A stretch of DNA of 34,985 nt from Microbacterium bovistercoris (GCF_003387575.1 NZ_QUAB01000039.1:183997-218981); one strand, 5' to 3'. Positions 23,982 to 32,594 are shown, numbered from the stretch's first letter. Notes: generated by a model from the letters alone, not told the origin. Made by a program: numbers and translations.

Positions 23982-25594
23982 ACATCCATTCCGCCGTCAC
24001 CACGGTCGACAACAATCCGGTCCTGAACATCGCCATCTTCGGCGCATTCGTCGCCGTCACGCTGTTCATCGTCATCCGCGCGAGTCGCAACAACAAGACC
24101 GCCGCGGACTACTACGCCGCCGGCCGTTCCTTCAGCGGTCCGCAGAACGGCTTCGCGATCGCGGGCGACTATCTGTCCGCGGCATCCTTCCTCGGCATCT
24201 GCGGCGCGATCGCCGTCAACGGCTACGACGGGTTCCTCTACTCGATCGGATTCCTGGTGGCCTGGCTGGTGGCGCTGCTGCTGGTCGCGGAGATGATGCG
24301 CAACACGGGCAAGTTCACGATGGCGGACGTGCTCTCGTTCCGGCTCAAGCAGCGCCCGGTGCGGATGGCGGCGGCCATCACGACCCTGGCGGTCTGCTTC
24401 TTCTACCTGCTGGCGCAGATGGCGGGCGCCGGCGGACTCGTGTCGCTGCTGCTGGGCATCGACACGAAGGTCGGGCAGTCGATCGTGATCGCCGTCGTGG
24501 GTGTGCTCATGATCCTGTACGTGCTGATCGGCGGCATGAAGGGCACGACCTGGGTGCAGATCGTGAAGGCTGTTCTCCTCATCGCCGGCGCGATCGCCAT
24601 GACGATCTGGGTCTTCGCACTGAACGGCTTCAGCCTGAACGCGCTGCTCGAGGCGGCGGTCGCGGAGGCGCCTGCGGGTGACAAGATCCTCGGTCCCGGC
24701 CTGCAGTACGGCGCGAATCCGATCGACTTCCTGTCGCTCGGCATGGCGCTCGTGCTCGGCACCGCCGGCCTGCCGCACGTGCTGATGCGCTTCTACACGG
24801 TCCCCACCGCGAAGGAGGCCCGTCGCTCGGTGGTCTGGGCGATCTGGCTGATCGGACTCTTCTACCTGCTGACCCTGGTGCTCGGCTACGGTGCGGGAGC
24901 GCTGGTCGGACCGGAGAACATCCTCGCCGCGCCCGGCGGCGTGAACTCCGCTGCACCTCTGCTGGCGCAGGCGCTCGGCGGCCCGATCCTGATGGGATTC
25001 ATCTCCGCCGTGGCCTTCGCGACGATCCTCGCGGTGGTCGCAGGTCTCACGATCACGGCGGCGGCGTCGTTCGCACACGACATCTACGCGAACGTGATCA
25101 GGCGCGGCAAGAACGGTGACGGCACCGCCGACCCGAACGGCGAGGTGAAGGTCGCTCGCCGCACGGTGATCGTGATCGGCATCGTGGCGATCGTGGGCGG
25201 TATCGGAGCGCAGGGACAGAACATCGCGTTCCTCGTGGCGCTCGCCTTCGCCGTGGCGGCGTCGGCGAACCTGCCGACCATCCTGTACTCGCTGTTCTGG
25301 AAGCGGTTCAACACCCGCGGCGCCGTCTGGAGCATGTACGGCGGGCTGATCGCCGCCATCGGGCTGATCGTGATCTCGCCGGTGTTCTCGGGCTCGGAGA
25401 AGTCGATGATCCCCGGGATCGACATCGCGATCTTCCCGTTGAACAACCCGGGCATCATCTCGATCCCTCTCGGCTTCCTCCTCGGCTGGCTGGGAACGGT
25501 CACGGCCAAGACGGCTGAGTCGCGTGCGCTGGCCGCCGAGATGGAGGTGCGTTCACTCACCGGCTTCGGAGCCGAGAAGGCGGTCGAGCACTAG
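23978..25594 (+). CDS. Cation/acetate symporter, SSS family (ActP/MctC-like)
   Basis: 538 residues with about 13 membrane helices. The sodium/solute symporter family pattern is clear: ADYYAAGRSFSGPQNGFAIAGDYLSAASFLGICG at 38-71, GGMKGTTWVQIVKA, GTAGLPHVLMRFYTVPTAKEARRS, and the long conserved run to LFWKRFNTRGA. It should import acetate or short monocarboxylates, such as pyruvate or propionate, with a cation. The DUF485 gene upstream and the divergent GAF-LuxR regulator match the Corynebacterium arrangement of such transporters in part. Confidence 0.95.
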   Translation: MNIHSAVTTVDNNPVLNIAIFGAFVAVTLFIVIRASRNNKTAADYYAAGRSFSGPQNGFAIAGDYLSAASFLGICGAIAVNGYDGFLYSIGFLVAWLVALLLVAEMMRNTGKFTMADVLSFRLKQRPVRMAAAITTLAVCFFYLLAQMAGAGGLVSLLLGIDTKVGQSIVIAVVGVLMILYVLIGGMKGTTWVQIVKAVLLIAGAIAMTIWVFALNGFSLNALLEAAVAEAPAGDKILGPGLQYGANPIDFLSLGMALVLGTAGLPHVLMRFYTVPTAKEARRSVVWAIWLIGLFYLLTLVLGYGAGALVGPENILAAPGGVNSAAPLLAQALGGPILMGFISAVAFATILAVVAGLTITAAASFAHDIYANVIRRGKNGDGTADPNGEVKVARRTVIVIGIVAIVGGIGAQGQNIAFLVALAFAVAASANLPTILYSLFWKRFNTRGAVWSMYGGLIAAIGLIVISPVFSGSEKSMIPGIDIAIFPLNNPGIISIPLGFLLGWLGTVTAKTAESRALAAEMEVRSLTGFGAEKAVEH

Positions 25595-25610
25595 CGAGCG
25601 AGAACGAGTA

Positions 25611-25645
25611 CGCGGACCCCGGCGGCCTACACGCCGGGGTCCGCG
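25611..25645. terminator. 14-bp hairpin between symporter and alkyltransferase-like gene
   Basis: CGCGGACCCCGGCG... arms 25611-25624 and 25632-25645 are perfectly complementary with a seven-base loop. Serves both convergent genes. Confidence 0.82.
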
Positions 25646-25649
25646 TCGT

Positions 25650-26174
25650 TCAGGAGGCGGCCGCCTGCCGCTCGAGATCGAGCAGGAACCGCTTGCGCTC
25701 GGGGTGCGCTCCGTAGTGGCCCGGCGTCCCGTCGGAGCGGATCACCCGGTGCACGGGCACCACGATCGAGAACGGCGTGTTCCGGCAGGCCGTTCCGACC
25801 GCACGAGCCGCTCCCGGACTTCCCGCCAGCACGGCGACCTCGCCGTAGCTCAGCGTCTCGCCCCACGGGATCGTGCAGATCGCCTGCAGCGCGTCGCGTA
25901 GGAAGCCCTCGATCAGACGCCAGTCCAGCCGCACGCTCTCGTCGAACCGGGTCGGCTCGCCTTCGAAATAGCGGTCGAGCAGGTGGGCGAGCTCATCGGC
26001 AGCGCCGGGGTCGGGACGCGGCACCTCATGCAGGCGCTGCGAGATGTCGTCGAGCAGCCAGGGCGCCTGCGGATCGACGGACTCGGACAGATCGAGCGAG
26101 ACCAGCCCCTCGTCCGAGAAGACGGTGAGCGCGTCGCCGAACGGCGTCGGTGCGAAGTCGTAGCGGAAGGTCAT
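25650..26174 (-). CDS. MGMT/Ogt-fold protein lacking the catalytic Cys (alkyltransferase-like)
   Basis: 174 residues from the ATG at 26174 (GTG at 26204 is an alternative). The fold of O6-alkylguanine-DNA alkyltransferase is clear: IPWGETLSYGEVAVLAGSPGAARAVGTACRNTPFSIVVPVHRVIRSDG. Tyr110, the arginine finger Arg124 and the Asn132 hinge are kept, but the active-site motif PCHRV reads PVHRV: Val141 replaces the alkyl-accepting cysteine (codon GTG). It therefore cannot repair by self-alkylation and should resemble ATL proteins, which bind O6-alkylguanine and hand it to nucleotide excision repair. Most ATLs have Trp or Ala there. It is a single gene. Confidence 0.88.
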   Translation of the reverse strand: MTFRYDFAPTPFGDALTVFSDEGLVSLDLSESVDPQAPWLLDDISQRLHEVPRPDPGAADELAHLLDRYFEGEPTRFDESVRLDWRLIEGFLRDALQAICTIPWGETLSYGEVAVLAGSPGAARAVGTACRNTPFSIVVPVHRVIRSDGTPGHYGAHPERKRFLLDLERQAAAS

Positions 26175-26340
26175 GGCTCCATACTGTCGCCGGGCGGTGC
26201 CCACTGCGCGGCTCCGGCCTGCGTCATCCTCGGTGTCTGTGGACTGTTCGCCACCTCGTCCGGCCTGTGCAGTACGGGTCGAGACACCGGGGAATGCCCG
26301 GAAACCGGCCGGGGATACCGGCTCGGGCGCGCGGCGCGCT

Positions 26341-26346
26341 TAGTCT
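26341..26346 (+). promoter_or_regulatory. -10 element of the helicase-like gene, leaderless
   Basis: TAGTCT, seven bases, GTG at 26354. No ribosome binding site is present. Confidence 0.45.
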
Positions 26347-26353
26347 GTGACGT

Positions 26354-29300
26354 GTGTGGCGACGTGAAGGGAAACCGGCGGGAGACGCAGAGACGGATGC
26401 CGCGGTGACCCTGGGCGAGCTCGGAGAGTCCGGAACCGGGGTGGATATCGCGCATGCCGCCGAAGCCGAGCGCACGCGGCTGAGGGCCGAAGCGGCAGAC
26501 CTCGGCGGCCAGTCGTCGCTGACCGGATTCCGCGACCGCGGCGACAACGGGATCGACATCTCCAAGGCCCACCCCGGCAGCCTGCCCCAGTTCATCACCG
26601 GCCGCGCGACGCTGCTCTCCAACCTGTTCCGCGACGAGGTGGGGCTGCGCACCGCACGTCTGGCGGCAGAGCGCATCACCGCCCGCAACACGGAGCTGCG
26701 CACGGTGCGGGGCATCGACGCGGTGCGCCTGGCCGTCGGCATCGCCCGCTGGCGCATCGGCGGCACGGATTTCGCGGCCCCTGTGCTGCTGAGGCCGCTC
26801 GCGATCCGCCGCCACCACTCCGACTTCGAACTGAAACTGCACGGCGCCTTCGAGGTCAACCCGGAGCTGGTGCGCCTGGTCCGCGAGCACTTCGGGCTCT
26901 CGCTCCATGCAGCCGACCTCGCCGCGCTCGCCTACGACGGCGGCATCTTCAAGCCCCAGCCGGTGATCGATCAGCTCCGTGCGCTCACCAAGCACATCGA
27001 CACCTTCTCGGTGCAGCCACGACTCGTCGTCTCGACGTTCGCCGACGTCGCGAGCCCGATGGTCCGCGACATGGCAGACCTCGATCATCCGGTGCTGAAC
27101 GCGCTGGCGGGGCACGTCGACGACCGCGAGAAGCTGGTCAGCCGCCGTGCGGGGTCCCGCGACGACACACCGGTCAGCAGCCCCGACGACCGCGCTCCGG
27201 CATCCGACACCCTGCTGCTCGACGCGGACGGCGAGCAGGAGGCCGTGCTCGCGCGGATCACGGCGGGGCAGTCGCTCATCGTCGCCACGCTTCCCGGCAC
27301 CGGCGGCACCCAGACCGTGATCAATGCGCTCGGCGAACTGGTGCGCGCGGGCAAGCGCGTTCTCGTGATCTCGGCGCGCCGATCGACTCTCGACGGCGTC
27401 CGGCACCGCCTCGGTGGCATCGGCCTGGACGGACTGGCCGTGTCTCCGGCATCCATCCGCCGCGACCTGGTGCGCGCGATCGCGCGCTGCGAGAAGAGCA
27501 CGCAGCCGAAGGTCGCCGACGTCGACGACGCACTGGTGCGCCTGCGCACCGTGCTGCGTGCCTACCGGCACGCTCTCGTCTCGCCGGTCGGCGCCACGGG
27601 CGCATCCGTGCTGGACGCCACGCGGAATCTGACCCGCCTCGCTTCGCTCGAGGTGCCGCCGTCCACGAGCGCTCGGCTCGGACTCCCGGCGCTGGAGCGG
27701 CTGGCGGGGGAGCGCGGCGCTGCAGCCGAACGGCTCACCCAGGCCGCGCGGCTGGGCGAGTTCCGGTTCGGACCGGACGACTCGCCCTGGTACGGCGTGA
27801 GCTTCGAGACCACCGAGGCGGCGCGCAGCGCGCACGCCCTCGCCGGACGGCTGCACGGCACCGCGGTGCCGGCACTGCTGGAGCGCGGGTACGAGCTGAT
27901 CGCGCAGACGCGGATGCGTCCGTTCGCGACGATCGACGAGATGGGCGACTACCTGCGACTGCTGCAGGGCATCAGGGACACCCTCGACAGGTTCAGCCCG
28001 ACCGTGTTCGAGCGGCCTCTGGGCGAGCTGATCCAGGCGCACGGCTCGCGGCGGGATTCGCCGGGCATGTCGGCGGCGTCCCGCAGACAGCTCAAACGTC
28101 TCGCCCGCGAGTACGTGCGGCCGGGGGCGCATGTCACCGAGATGCACGAGGCGCTGCTGCGCATCCAGCAGCAGCGCACGCAGTGGCAGCGGTACGTCGA
28201 GGCCGGAGTGGCACCGGAGGTGCCGCTCGGCCTCGCCGACGTGCAGGTCGCCTGGCAGCGCGTGCACGCCGAACTCGCCGAGCTGGACGCCGCGATCGGA
28301 CGCCGCGAACCGCTCTCCTCCCTCCCCGTGGCACGGCTCGTGCGAACGCTCTCCGGTCTCGCCGCGAAGTCCGACGTCTTCGACAACCTCGTCGAGCGGG
28401 CGACCCTCCGCGACGAGCTCGCCGCGCTAGGACTCGACCCGCTGCTCACGGAGCTCTCGGTGCGGCACGTGCCGGAGGAGCGTGTCGCCGACGAACTGGA
28501 GTTCGCGTGGTGGCAGTCACTGCTGGAGCGCTCACTTCAGGACGACCGTGCGCTGCTGGGCGCGAACACCGCGGTCGTCGATCGCCTTGAGAAGGACTTC
28601 CGTCTCGTCGACGAGGCGCACGCCGCGATGTCGGGTCCGCTGCTGGCGTGGAACCTCGCGAACCAGTGGCGCATCGCCGTCGTCGACGAGCCGCAGGAGG
28701 CGCAGCATCTGCGCCGCGCCCTGAAGCACGGGCACGCGACGGCCGCCGAGATCGTGACCGCCGCACCGCGCCTGACCGAGGTGCTCGCACCGCTGTGGAT
28801 CTCGTCGCCGTACGAGGTTCCCGACATCCCCGAGCAGATCCGGTTCGACACCGTGCTGCTGGTGGATGCCGCGGCCATCAACCTCGCAGAGGCGGCGCCC
28901 GCCATCCGTCGCGCGCGCCAGATCGTGGCATTCGGTGATCCGGTGACCCAGCGGCCGACGCCGTTCGAGGTGGCCACCGACCGCGATGAGTCCTGGGAGC
29001 CCGAGGTCGCCTTCGACGACGTCTCGGTGTTCGAGCGGCTCGCCGAGCTCTTCCCGGTGACGACCCTGACCCGCAGCTACCGCGCCGGGGGCGAGGACCT
29101 CGCCGAACTGATCAACGACGCCTTCTACGGTGGCGAGATCGTGTCGCTGCCCTGGGCGGGGTCGTACCTGGGCCGGGGGAGCCTGACCGTCGACTACGTC
29201 GAGGGCGGAGTCGGGGCTCCCGACCCCGTCACCGGTGCTGTCGAGAGTCCGGACGCCGAGGTCGCCCGAGTGGTCACCCTCGTGGTCGAGCACGCGGTCC

Positions 29301-30079
29301 ACCGGCCGGACGACACCCTGATGGTGGTCACGGCGAGCCGGCGTCACGCCGAGCGCGTGCGCGCGGCGGTGACGAACGCGTTCGCCGGGCGGTCGGATGT
29401 CGCGGACTTCGTCCGGCGCGACACCGCAGAGCCGTTCGCGGTGCTCACGCTCGAGGAGTCGGTCGCCGAGAGCCGCGACCGCGTGATCTTCTCGCTGGGC
29501 TACGGGCTCACCAAGCACGGCCGCGTGCTGAGCGACTTCGGTGATCTGTCATCGGCGGACGGCGAGCGCCTGCTCACCGTCGGGATGACGAGGGCGCGCC
29601 GTTCCATGGTGATCGTGTCGTCGATCCGGCCGTCGGCGTTCGACGAGGGACGGCTCAAGTACGGCGCTGCCACGCTCATGTCGATCCTCGGCGGTCTGGC
29701 CGTGCGCGGGAGGGACGCCCGGCTCGAGGACCTCGCCGATCCGCTGACCCTGGCGCTCGCCCGCGAGCTTCGCCGGCTCGGAGCATCCGTCGACGTGGAC
29801 TACCGGGGCCTGCTGCCGCTGGTCGCGCAGTACGCGGGCAAGGCCGTCGTCATCGAGCCCGACCCGGAGTCGCGCGGCGAATCGCTGCGCGAGAGTCTGC
29901 GGCTGCGGCCGCACGTGCTGCGCCGGCTGGGATGGCACTACGTGCGCGTGCACGCCTTCGACCTGTACAGCGATCCCGCGACGGTCGCGACCCGCATCGC
30001 CGAAGTGCTGGGAATCTCTGCCGAGACTGCGCGCGCCGAGCACGACACCGAGCCGATGGACCTCGGCACGGATGGTTGA
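26354..30079 (+). CDS. Large superfamily-1 helicase-like protein with altered Walker motifs
   Basis: 1241 residues. The overall plan is that of actinobacterial SF1 helicase-like proteins: N-terminal region (1-290), ATPase part 1 (about 295-420), a long helical insert (about 430-790), ATPase part 2 (about 820-1110) and a C-terminal restriction-endonuclease-like domain (about 1130-1230; RLRPHVLRRLGWHYVRVHAFDLYSDP). Motifs like TRSYRAGGEDL (about 905) and VGMTRARRSMVIVSS (about 1077) match helicase motifs. However Walker A reads LPGTGGTQT with Gln320 instead of Lys, and Walker B reads LLVDAAA with Asp838 followed by Ala instead of Glu. The start GTG is leaderless. It overlaps the next gene by eight bases. 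Confidence 0.88.
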   Translation: MWRREGKPAGDAETDAAVTLGELGESGTGVDIAHAAEAERTRLRAEAADLGGQSSLTGFRDRGDNGIDISKAHPGSLPQFITGRATLLSNLFRDEVGLRTARLAAERITARNTELRTVRGIDAVRLAVGIARWRIGGTDFAAPVLLRPLAIRRHHSDFELKLHGAFEVNPELVRLVREHFGLSLHAADLAALAYDGGIFKPQPVIDQLRALTKHIDTFSVQPRLVVSTFADVASPMVRDMADLDHPVLNALAGHVDDREKLVSRRAGSRDDTPVSSPDDRAPASDTLLLDADGEQEAVLARITAGQSLIVATLPGTGGTQTVINALGELVRAGKRVLVISARRSTLDGVRHRLGGIGLDGLAVSPASIRRDLVRAIARCEKSTQPKVADVDDALVRLRTVLRAYRHALVSPVGATGASVLDATRNLTRLASLEVPPSTSARLGLPALERLAGERGAAAERLTQAARLGEFRFGPDDSPWYGVSFETTEAARSAHALAGRLHGTAVPALLERGYELIAQTRMRPFATIDEMGDYLRLLQGIRDTLDRFSPTVFERPLGELIQAHGSRRDSPGMSAASRRQLKRLAREYVRPGAHVTEMHEALLRIQQQRTQWQRYVEAGVAPEVPLGLADVQVAWQRVHAELAELDAAIGRREPLSSLPVARLVRTLSGLAAKSDVFDNLVERATLRDELAALGLDPLLTELSVRHVPEERVADELEFAWWQSLLERSLQDDRALLGANTAVVDRLEKDFRLVDEAHAAMSGPLLAWNLANQWRIAVVDEPQEAQHLRRALKHGHATAAEIVTAAPRLTEVLAPLWISSPYEVPDIPEQIRFDTVLLVDAAAINLAEAAPAIRRARQIVAFGDPVTQRPTPFEVATDRDESWEPEVAFDDVSVFERLAELFPVTTLTRSYRAGGEDLAELINDAFYGGEIVSLPWAGSYLGRGSLTVDYVEGGVGAPDPVTGAVESPDAEVARVVTLVVEHAVHRPDDTLMVVTASRRHAERVRAAVTNAFAGRSDVADFVRRDTAEPFAVLTLEESVAESRDRVIFSLGYGLTKHGRVLSDFGDLSSADGERLLTVGMTRARRSMVIVSSIRPSAFDEGRLKYGAATLMSILGGLAVRGRDARLEDLADPLTLALARELRRLGASVDVDYRGLLPLVAQYAGKAVVIEPDPESRGESLRESLRLRPHVLRRLGWHYVRVHAFDLYSDPATVATRIAEVLGISAETARAEHDTEPMDLGTDG

Positions 30080-30257
30080 TGAGGAGCGTCAGCATGTGGT
30101 GCGGGTCCCCGGTTCGCGCCGCGCGAAGCTGACGCCCGCGCCGGACACCTGGGCGGAGCCGGACGAGCGGGATCGGGATGCCGCGGCGTCCGATGCCTCC
30201 GGCGACACGGGACCCAATGACGAGCGGATGCGGCGCGAGGTGCCGCCGCACTATTGA
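30072..30257 (+). CDS. Small charged protein coupled to the helicase-like gene
   Basis: 61 residues, highly charged (Asp/Glu/Arg rich) with no hydrophobic segment, starting MVDEERQHVVRVPGSRRAKL and ending RREVPPHY. It begins inside the helicase-like gene (ATG at 30072, helicase stop 30077-30079), which indicates translational coupling, and it is followed by a terminator 15 bases later. Family not recognised; the W-A-E-P-D segment (27-31) is the only non-repetitive feature. It probably acts with the helicase-like protein, an inference from position alone. Confidence 0.75.
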   Translation: MVDEERQHVVRVPGSRRAKLTPAPDTWAEPDERDRDAAASDASGDTGPNDERMRREVPPHY

Positions 30258-30272
30258 GACGTGACAGACGAA

Positions 30273-30298
30273 GGAGGCCGCCCCGTGGGGCGGCCTCC
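30273..30298. terminator. 12-bp hairpin between helicase operon and mscL
   Basis: GGAGGCCGCCCC, GT, perfect complement, in the convergent gap; AA precedes and TC follows, so there is no long T-tract. Confidence 0.82.
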
Positions 30299-30311
30299 TC
30301 GATGAGGTCCG

Positions 30312-30716
30312 TCAGTTCGCGGCGTTCTTGCGCAGAGCGTCGCGGATCTCGATGAGCAGTTCCTGCTCGGAGGGAAGGGTCTCCTCCTCGACGGCCGGGT
30401 TCTTCGCCGCCTGGTGCTCCTTGTACTTGTTCATCGGCAGGACAAGTGCCACGTAGACGACCAGCGCGGTGGCCAGGAAGGTGATGAGTGCCGAGATGAT
30501 CGCGCCGATGCCCAGGTGGACCTCTGCGAACAGTCCCGGGAAGTCGATCGTCCACTTCGCCAGATCTCCGCTGGGCACGAACGCGCCGAGGAGCGGGTTG
30601 ATGACGGCTTCGACGAGCGAGTTCACGACCGCGGCGAATGCGGCACCGATCACGACGGCCACAGCCAGATCGATCACGTTGCCCTTGGTGATGAACTCTT
30701 TGAATCCCTTGATCAC
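30312..30716 (-). CDS. mscL: Large-conductance mechanosensitive channel MscL
   Basis: 134 residues, standard length. MscL is a homopentameric emergency valve that opens under membrane tension on hypo-osmotic shock. MIKGFKEFITKGNVIDLAVAVVIGAAFAAVVNSLV contains the N-terminal amphipathic helix and the pore-lining first membrane helix; the second membrane helix is at about 69-93, followed by the cytoplasmic helical bundle (TLPSEQELLIEIRDAL). The start is GTG at 30716 with GGGGGA upstream. The gene upstream at 30748 is on the same strand. Confidence 0.97.
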   Translation of the reverse strand: MIKGFKEFITKGNVIDLAVAVVIGAAFAAVVNSLVEAVINPLLGAFVPSGDLAKWTIDFPGLFAEVHLGIGAIISALITFLATALVVYVALVLPMNKYKEHQAAKNPAVEEETLPSEQELLIEIRDALRKNAAN

Positions 30717-30747
30717 AGTTTCCCCCTGTGCGAATAGGTGTCCAGCC

Positions 30748-31026
30748 TCAGTTCGAGGACGGGGCCTTCGCCGGTGCCGGTGAGGCGGATGACGAAGAAG
30801 CCGTCTTCGATGATGCCGAATCCGAGCTCGATGCGCCAGAACCGGAACTCTTGCGCGAGTCCGTGCGGTAGAAGCCGGAGCCGTTGAAGGTCACTCCGAT
30901 CGAGCCGTACTGCTTGCGCAGCGCGCCGCCGCACTCGGGGCAGATGGTGAGGGCGTCGTCGGAGAACGACTGGACGGCGTCGAAACTGTGGCCGCACGAC
31001 GTGCAGGCATAGGCGTAGGTGGGCAA
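30748..31026 (-). CDS. FmdB family zinc-ribbon protein
   Basis: 92 residues. The FmdB/CxxC regulatory-type N-terminus MPTYAYACTSCGHSFDAVQSFSDDALTICPECGGALRKQYG has CxxC pairs at 8/11 and 29/32 that bind zinc, followed by GVTFNGSGFYRTD. The C-terminal 30 residues are a Ser/Ala-rich low-complexity tail. The start is TTG at 31026, preceded by GGGGGA. Function is not well defined in the family. It is 15 bases downstream of the 5-formyl-THF cyclo-ligase gene, in a likely operon. Confidence 0.92.
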   Translation of the reverse strand: MPTYAYACTSCGHSFDAVQSFSDDALTICPECGGALRKQYGSIGVTFNGSGFYRTDSRKSSGSGASSSDSASSKTASSSSASPAPAKAPSSN

Positions 31027-31041
31027 CGTTCCCCCGGATGT

Positions 31042-31638
31042 TCAGTGCTGCGGCAGGGGCAGCGTGATGGTCTGCGTGGGGGTGACGACGCCGGTCACCG
31101 GCTGGTCGTGCACCTCGCTCGGCAGCGAATCGAGTACCTCGGAATCATAGATCACCGCGTAGACAGGCGGGCAGCGCTCCATTGATCCGATGGTCTTGTC
31201 GTAGTAGCCGCGACCCCAGCCGAGGCGCACGCCGCCGCGATCCACAGCCGCCGCGGGGATGATCATCAGATCGACGTCGTTCACGGCGATCGGGCCGAGT
31301 ACCTCGCCGGTCGGCTCGGGCAGCCCGAACATCCCCTCGGCCACCTCGTCGGAATCGTTCGCGACAGCCCAGTCGAGCAGCCCGTCGGCGCGGGTGACGG
31401 GCAGCAGCACGCGGATGCCGCGCGTCACCGCGCCGCGGACGAACTCCCACGTGCCTGGTTCGGTCGTCGTCGAGAGGAAGCACGAGATGGAGGATGCGTC
31501 GTGCGCGGCGACCAGGGCGTCGAGCTGTGCGGTGATGCCTGCAGCAGCCGCCTCGCGCTGTGCGTCGGAGAGCAGCTGTCTGCGCTCTCGCAGCTCTGCG
31601 CGCAGTGCGCGCTTCTCCTGCTCGACCTCGTTCGCCAT
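31042..31638 (-). CDS. 5-formyltetrahydrofolate cyclo-ligase
   Basis: 198 residues. It uses ATP to convert 5-formyl-THF to 5,10-methenyl-THF, returning folate to one-carbon metabolism. Recognisable blocks are KRALRAELRERRQLLS near the N-terminus, VLLPVTRADGLLDWA, DLMIIPAAAVDRGGVRLGWGRGYYDKTI (the family's most conserved segment) and a C-terminal D-x-P-V-x-x-V-V-T-P-T. The frame is open far upstream across galU, but ATG at 31638 gives the true N-terminus and follows TACGAT by seven bases. Divergent from galU. Confidence 0.95.
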   Translation of the reverse strand: MANEVEQEKRALRAELRERRQLLSDAQREAAAAGITAQLDALVAAHDASSISCFLSTTTEPGTWEFVRGAVTRGIRVLLPVTRADGLLDWAVANDSDEVAEGMFGLPEPTGEVLGPIAVNDVDLMIIPAAAVDRGGVRLGWGRGYYDKTIGSMERCPPVYAVIYDSEVLDSLPSEVHDQPVTGVVTPTQTITLPLPQH

Positions 31639-31645
31639 GCCTCCG

Positions 31646-31651
31646 ATCGTA
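31646..31651 (-). promoter_or_regulatory. -10 element of the cyclo-ligase operon
   Basis: TACGAT, then CGGAGGC, then ATG on the minus strand. GGAGG ends one base before the ATG, too near for usual ribosome binding, so the mRNA is probably leaderless. Confidence 0.45.
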
Positions 31652-31677
31652 CAGGCGGGCTCTGCGAGGCTCCCCGC

Positions 31678-31683
31678 TAAGCT
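31678..31683 (+). promoter_or_regulatory. -10 element of galU, leaderless
   Basis: TAAGCT, TGCCGG, ATG at 31690. Confidence 0.5.
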
Positions 31684-31689
31684 TGCCGG

Positions 31690-32577
31690 ATGGCGAAGTC
31701 CCCCATGAAGGCTGTCATCCCCGCTGCGGGTCTCGGCACTCGTTTCCTGCCCGCCACCAAGGCGATGCCCAAGGAGATGCTGCCGGTCGTCGACAAGCCG
31801 GCCATCCAGTACGTGGTGGAAGAGGCGGCGAACGCCGGCATCGACGACGTCCTCGTCATCATCGGGCGCAACAAGAACGCCATCTCGAACCACTTCGACT
31901 CGGTGCCCGAGCTCGAGGTGAAGCTCATGGAGAAGGGCGACACCGGCAGGCTCGAGCGCGTCATGGCCTCGAGCGACATCGCCGACATCCACTTCGTGCG
32001 TCAGGGCGAGCCGAAGGGACTCGGGCACGCGGTGCTTCGTGCGCGGACGCACGTCGGCGACAGTTCTTTCGCCGTGCTGCTGGGCGACGACCTGATCGAC
32101 GAGCGCGACCCGCTGCTGGTCGACATGATCGCCGCGCACGAGCGCACAGGTGCCGCGGTGATCGCGCTCATGGAAGTCGACCCCGCCAGCATCCACATGT
32201 ATGGAGCGGCCGCCGTCGAACCCGCTGACGACGGTGAGGTCGTGCGCGTGACGGGTCTGGTGGAGAAGCCCGCCGCAGAGGATGCGCCGTCGAACCTGGC
32301 CGTGATCGGGCGCTACGTGCTGCCGCCATCCGTCTTCGAGATCCTGGAGCGCACCCCGCCGGGCAAGGGAGGGGAGATCCAGCTCACCGACGCCCTGCAG
32401 GAACTCGCCGCCGCGCCGGACGGGCCAGGGGTCGTCGGCGTCGTCTTCCACGGACGGCGTTACGACACCGGGGACCGGGTCGACTACATCAAGGCGATCG
32501 TGCAGCTCGCCGCCGACCGCGACGACCTCGGCCCCGAGCTGCGGCCGTGGCTGAAGGACTTCGCCGAGCGCCTCTAG
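31690..32577 (+). CDS. galU: UTP-glucose-1-phosphate uridylyltransferase GalU
   Basis: 295 residues. It makes UDP-glucose from UTP and glucose-1-phosphate for wall polymers, glycolipids and trehalose. The nucleotidyltransferase signature VIPAAGLGTRFLPATKAMPKEMLPVVDKPAIQYVVEEA is at 9-46; LLGDDLID (metal-binding Asp) and VEKPAAEDAPSNLAVIGRYVLPP follow, as does GEIQLTDALQ near the C-terminus. Length is typical of bacterial GalU. It is first of a plus-strand run with a GNAT gene that starts at or just after its stop. Confidence 0.97.
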   Translation: MAKSPMKAVIPAAGLGTRFLPATKAMPKEMLPVVDKPAIQYVVEEAANAGIDDVLVIIGRNKNAISNHFDSVPELEVKLMEKGDTGRLERVMASSDIADIHFVRQGEPKGLGHAVLRARTHVGDSSFAVLLGDDLIDERDPLLVDMIAAHERTGAAVIALMEVDPASIHMYGAAAVEPADDGEVVRVTGLVEKPAAEDAPSNLAVIGRYVLPPSVFEILERTPPGKGGEIQLTDALQELAAAPDGPGVVGVVFHGRRYDTGDRVDYIKAIVQLAADRDDLGPELRPWLKDFAERL

Positions 32578-32594
32578 TGCGAGTCGCGACCACC

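Noticed and set aside
25650..26174. Active methylated-DNA-protein-cysteine methyltransferase
   Set aside because: The acceptor cysteine is replaced by valine in PVHRV; the nearby Cys100 and Cys130 are not in the active-site motif.
26171..28267. 698-codon minus-strand open frame opposite the helicase-like gene
   Set aside because: Arg/Gln/His-rich, no recognisable fold, and the plus strand has clear domain matches.
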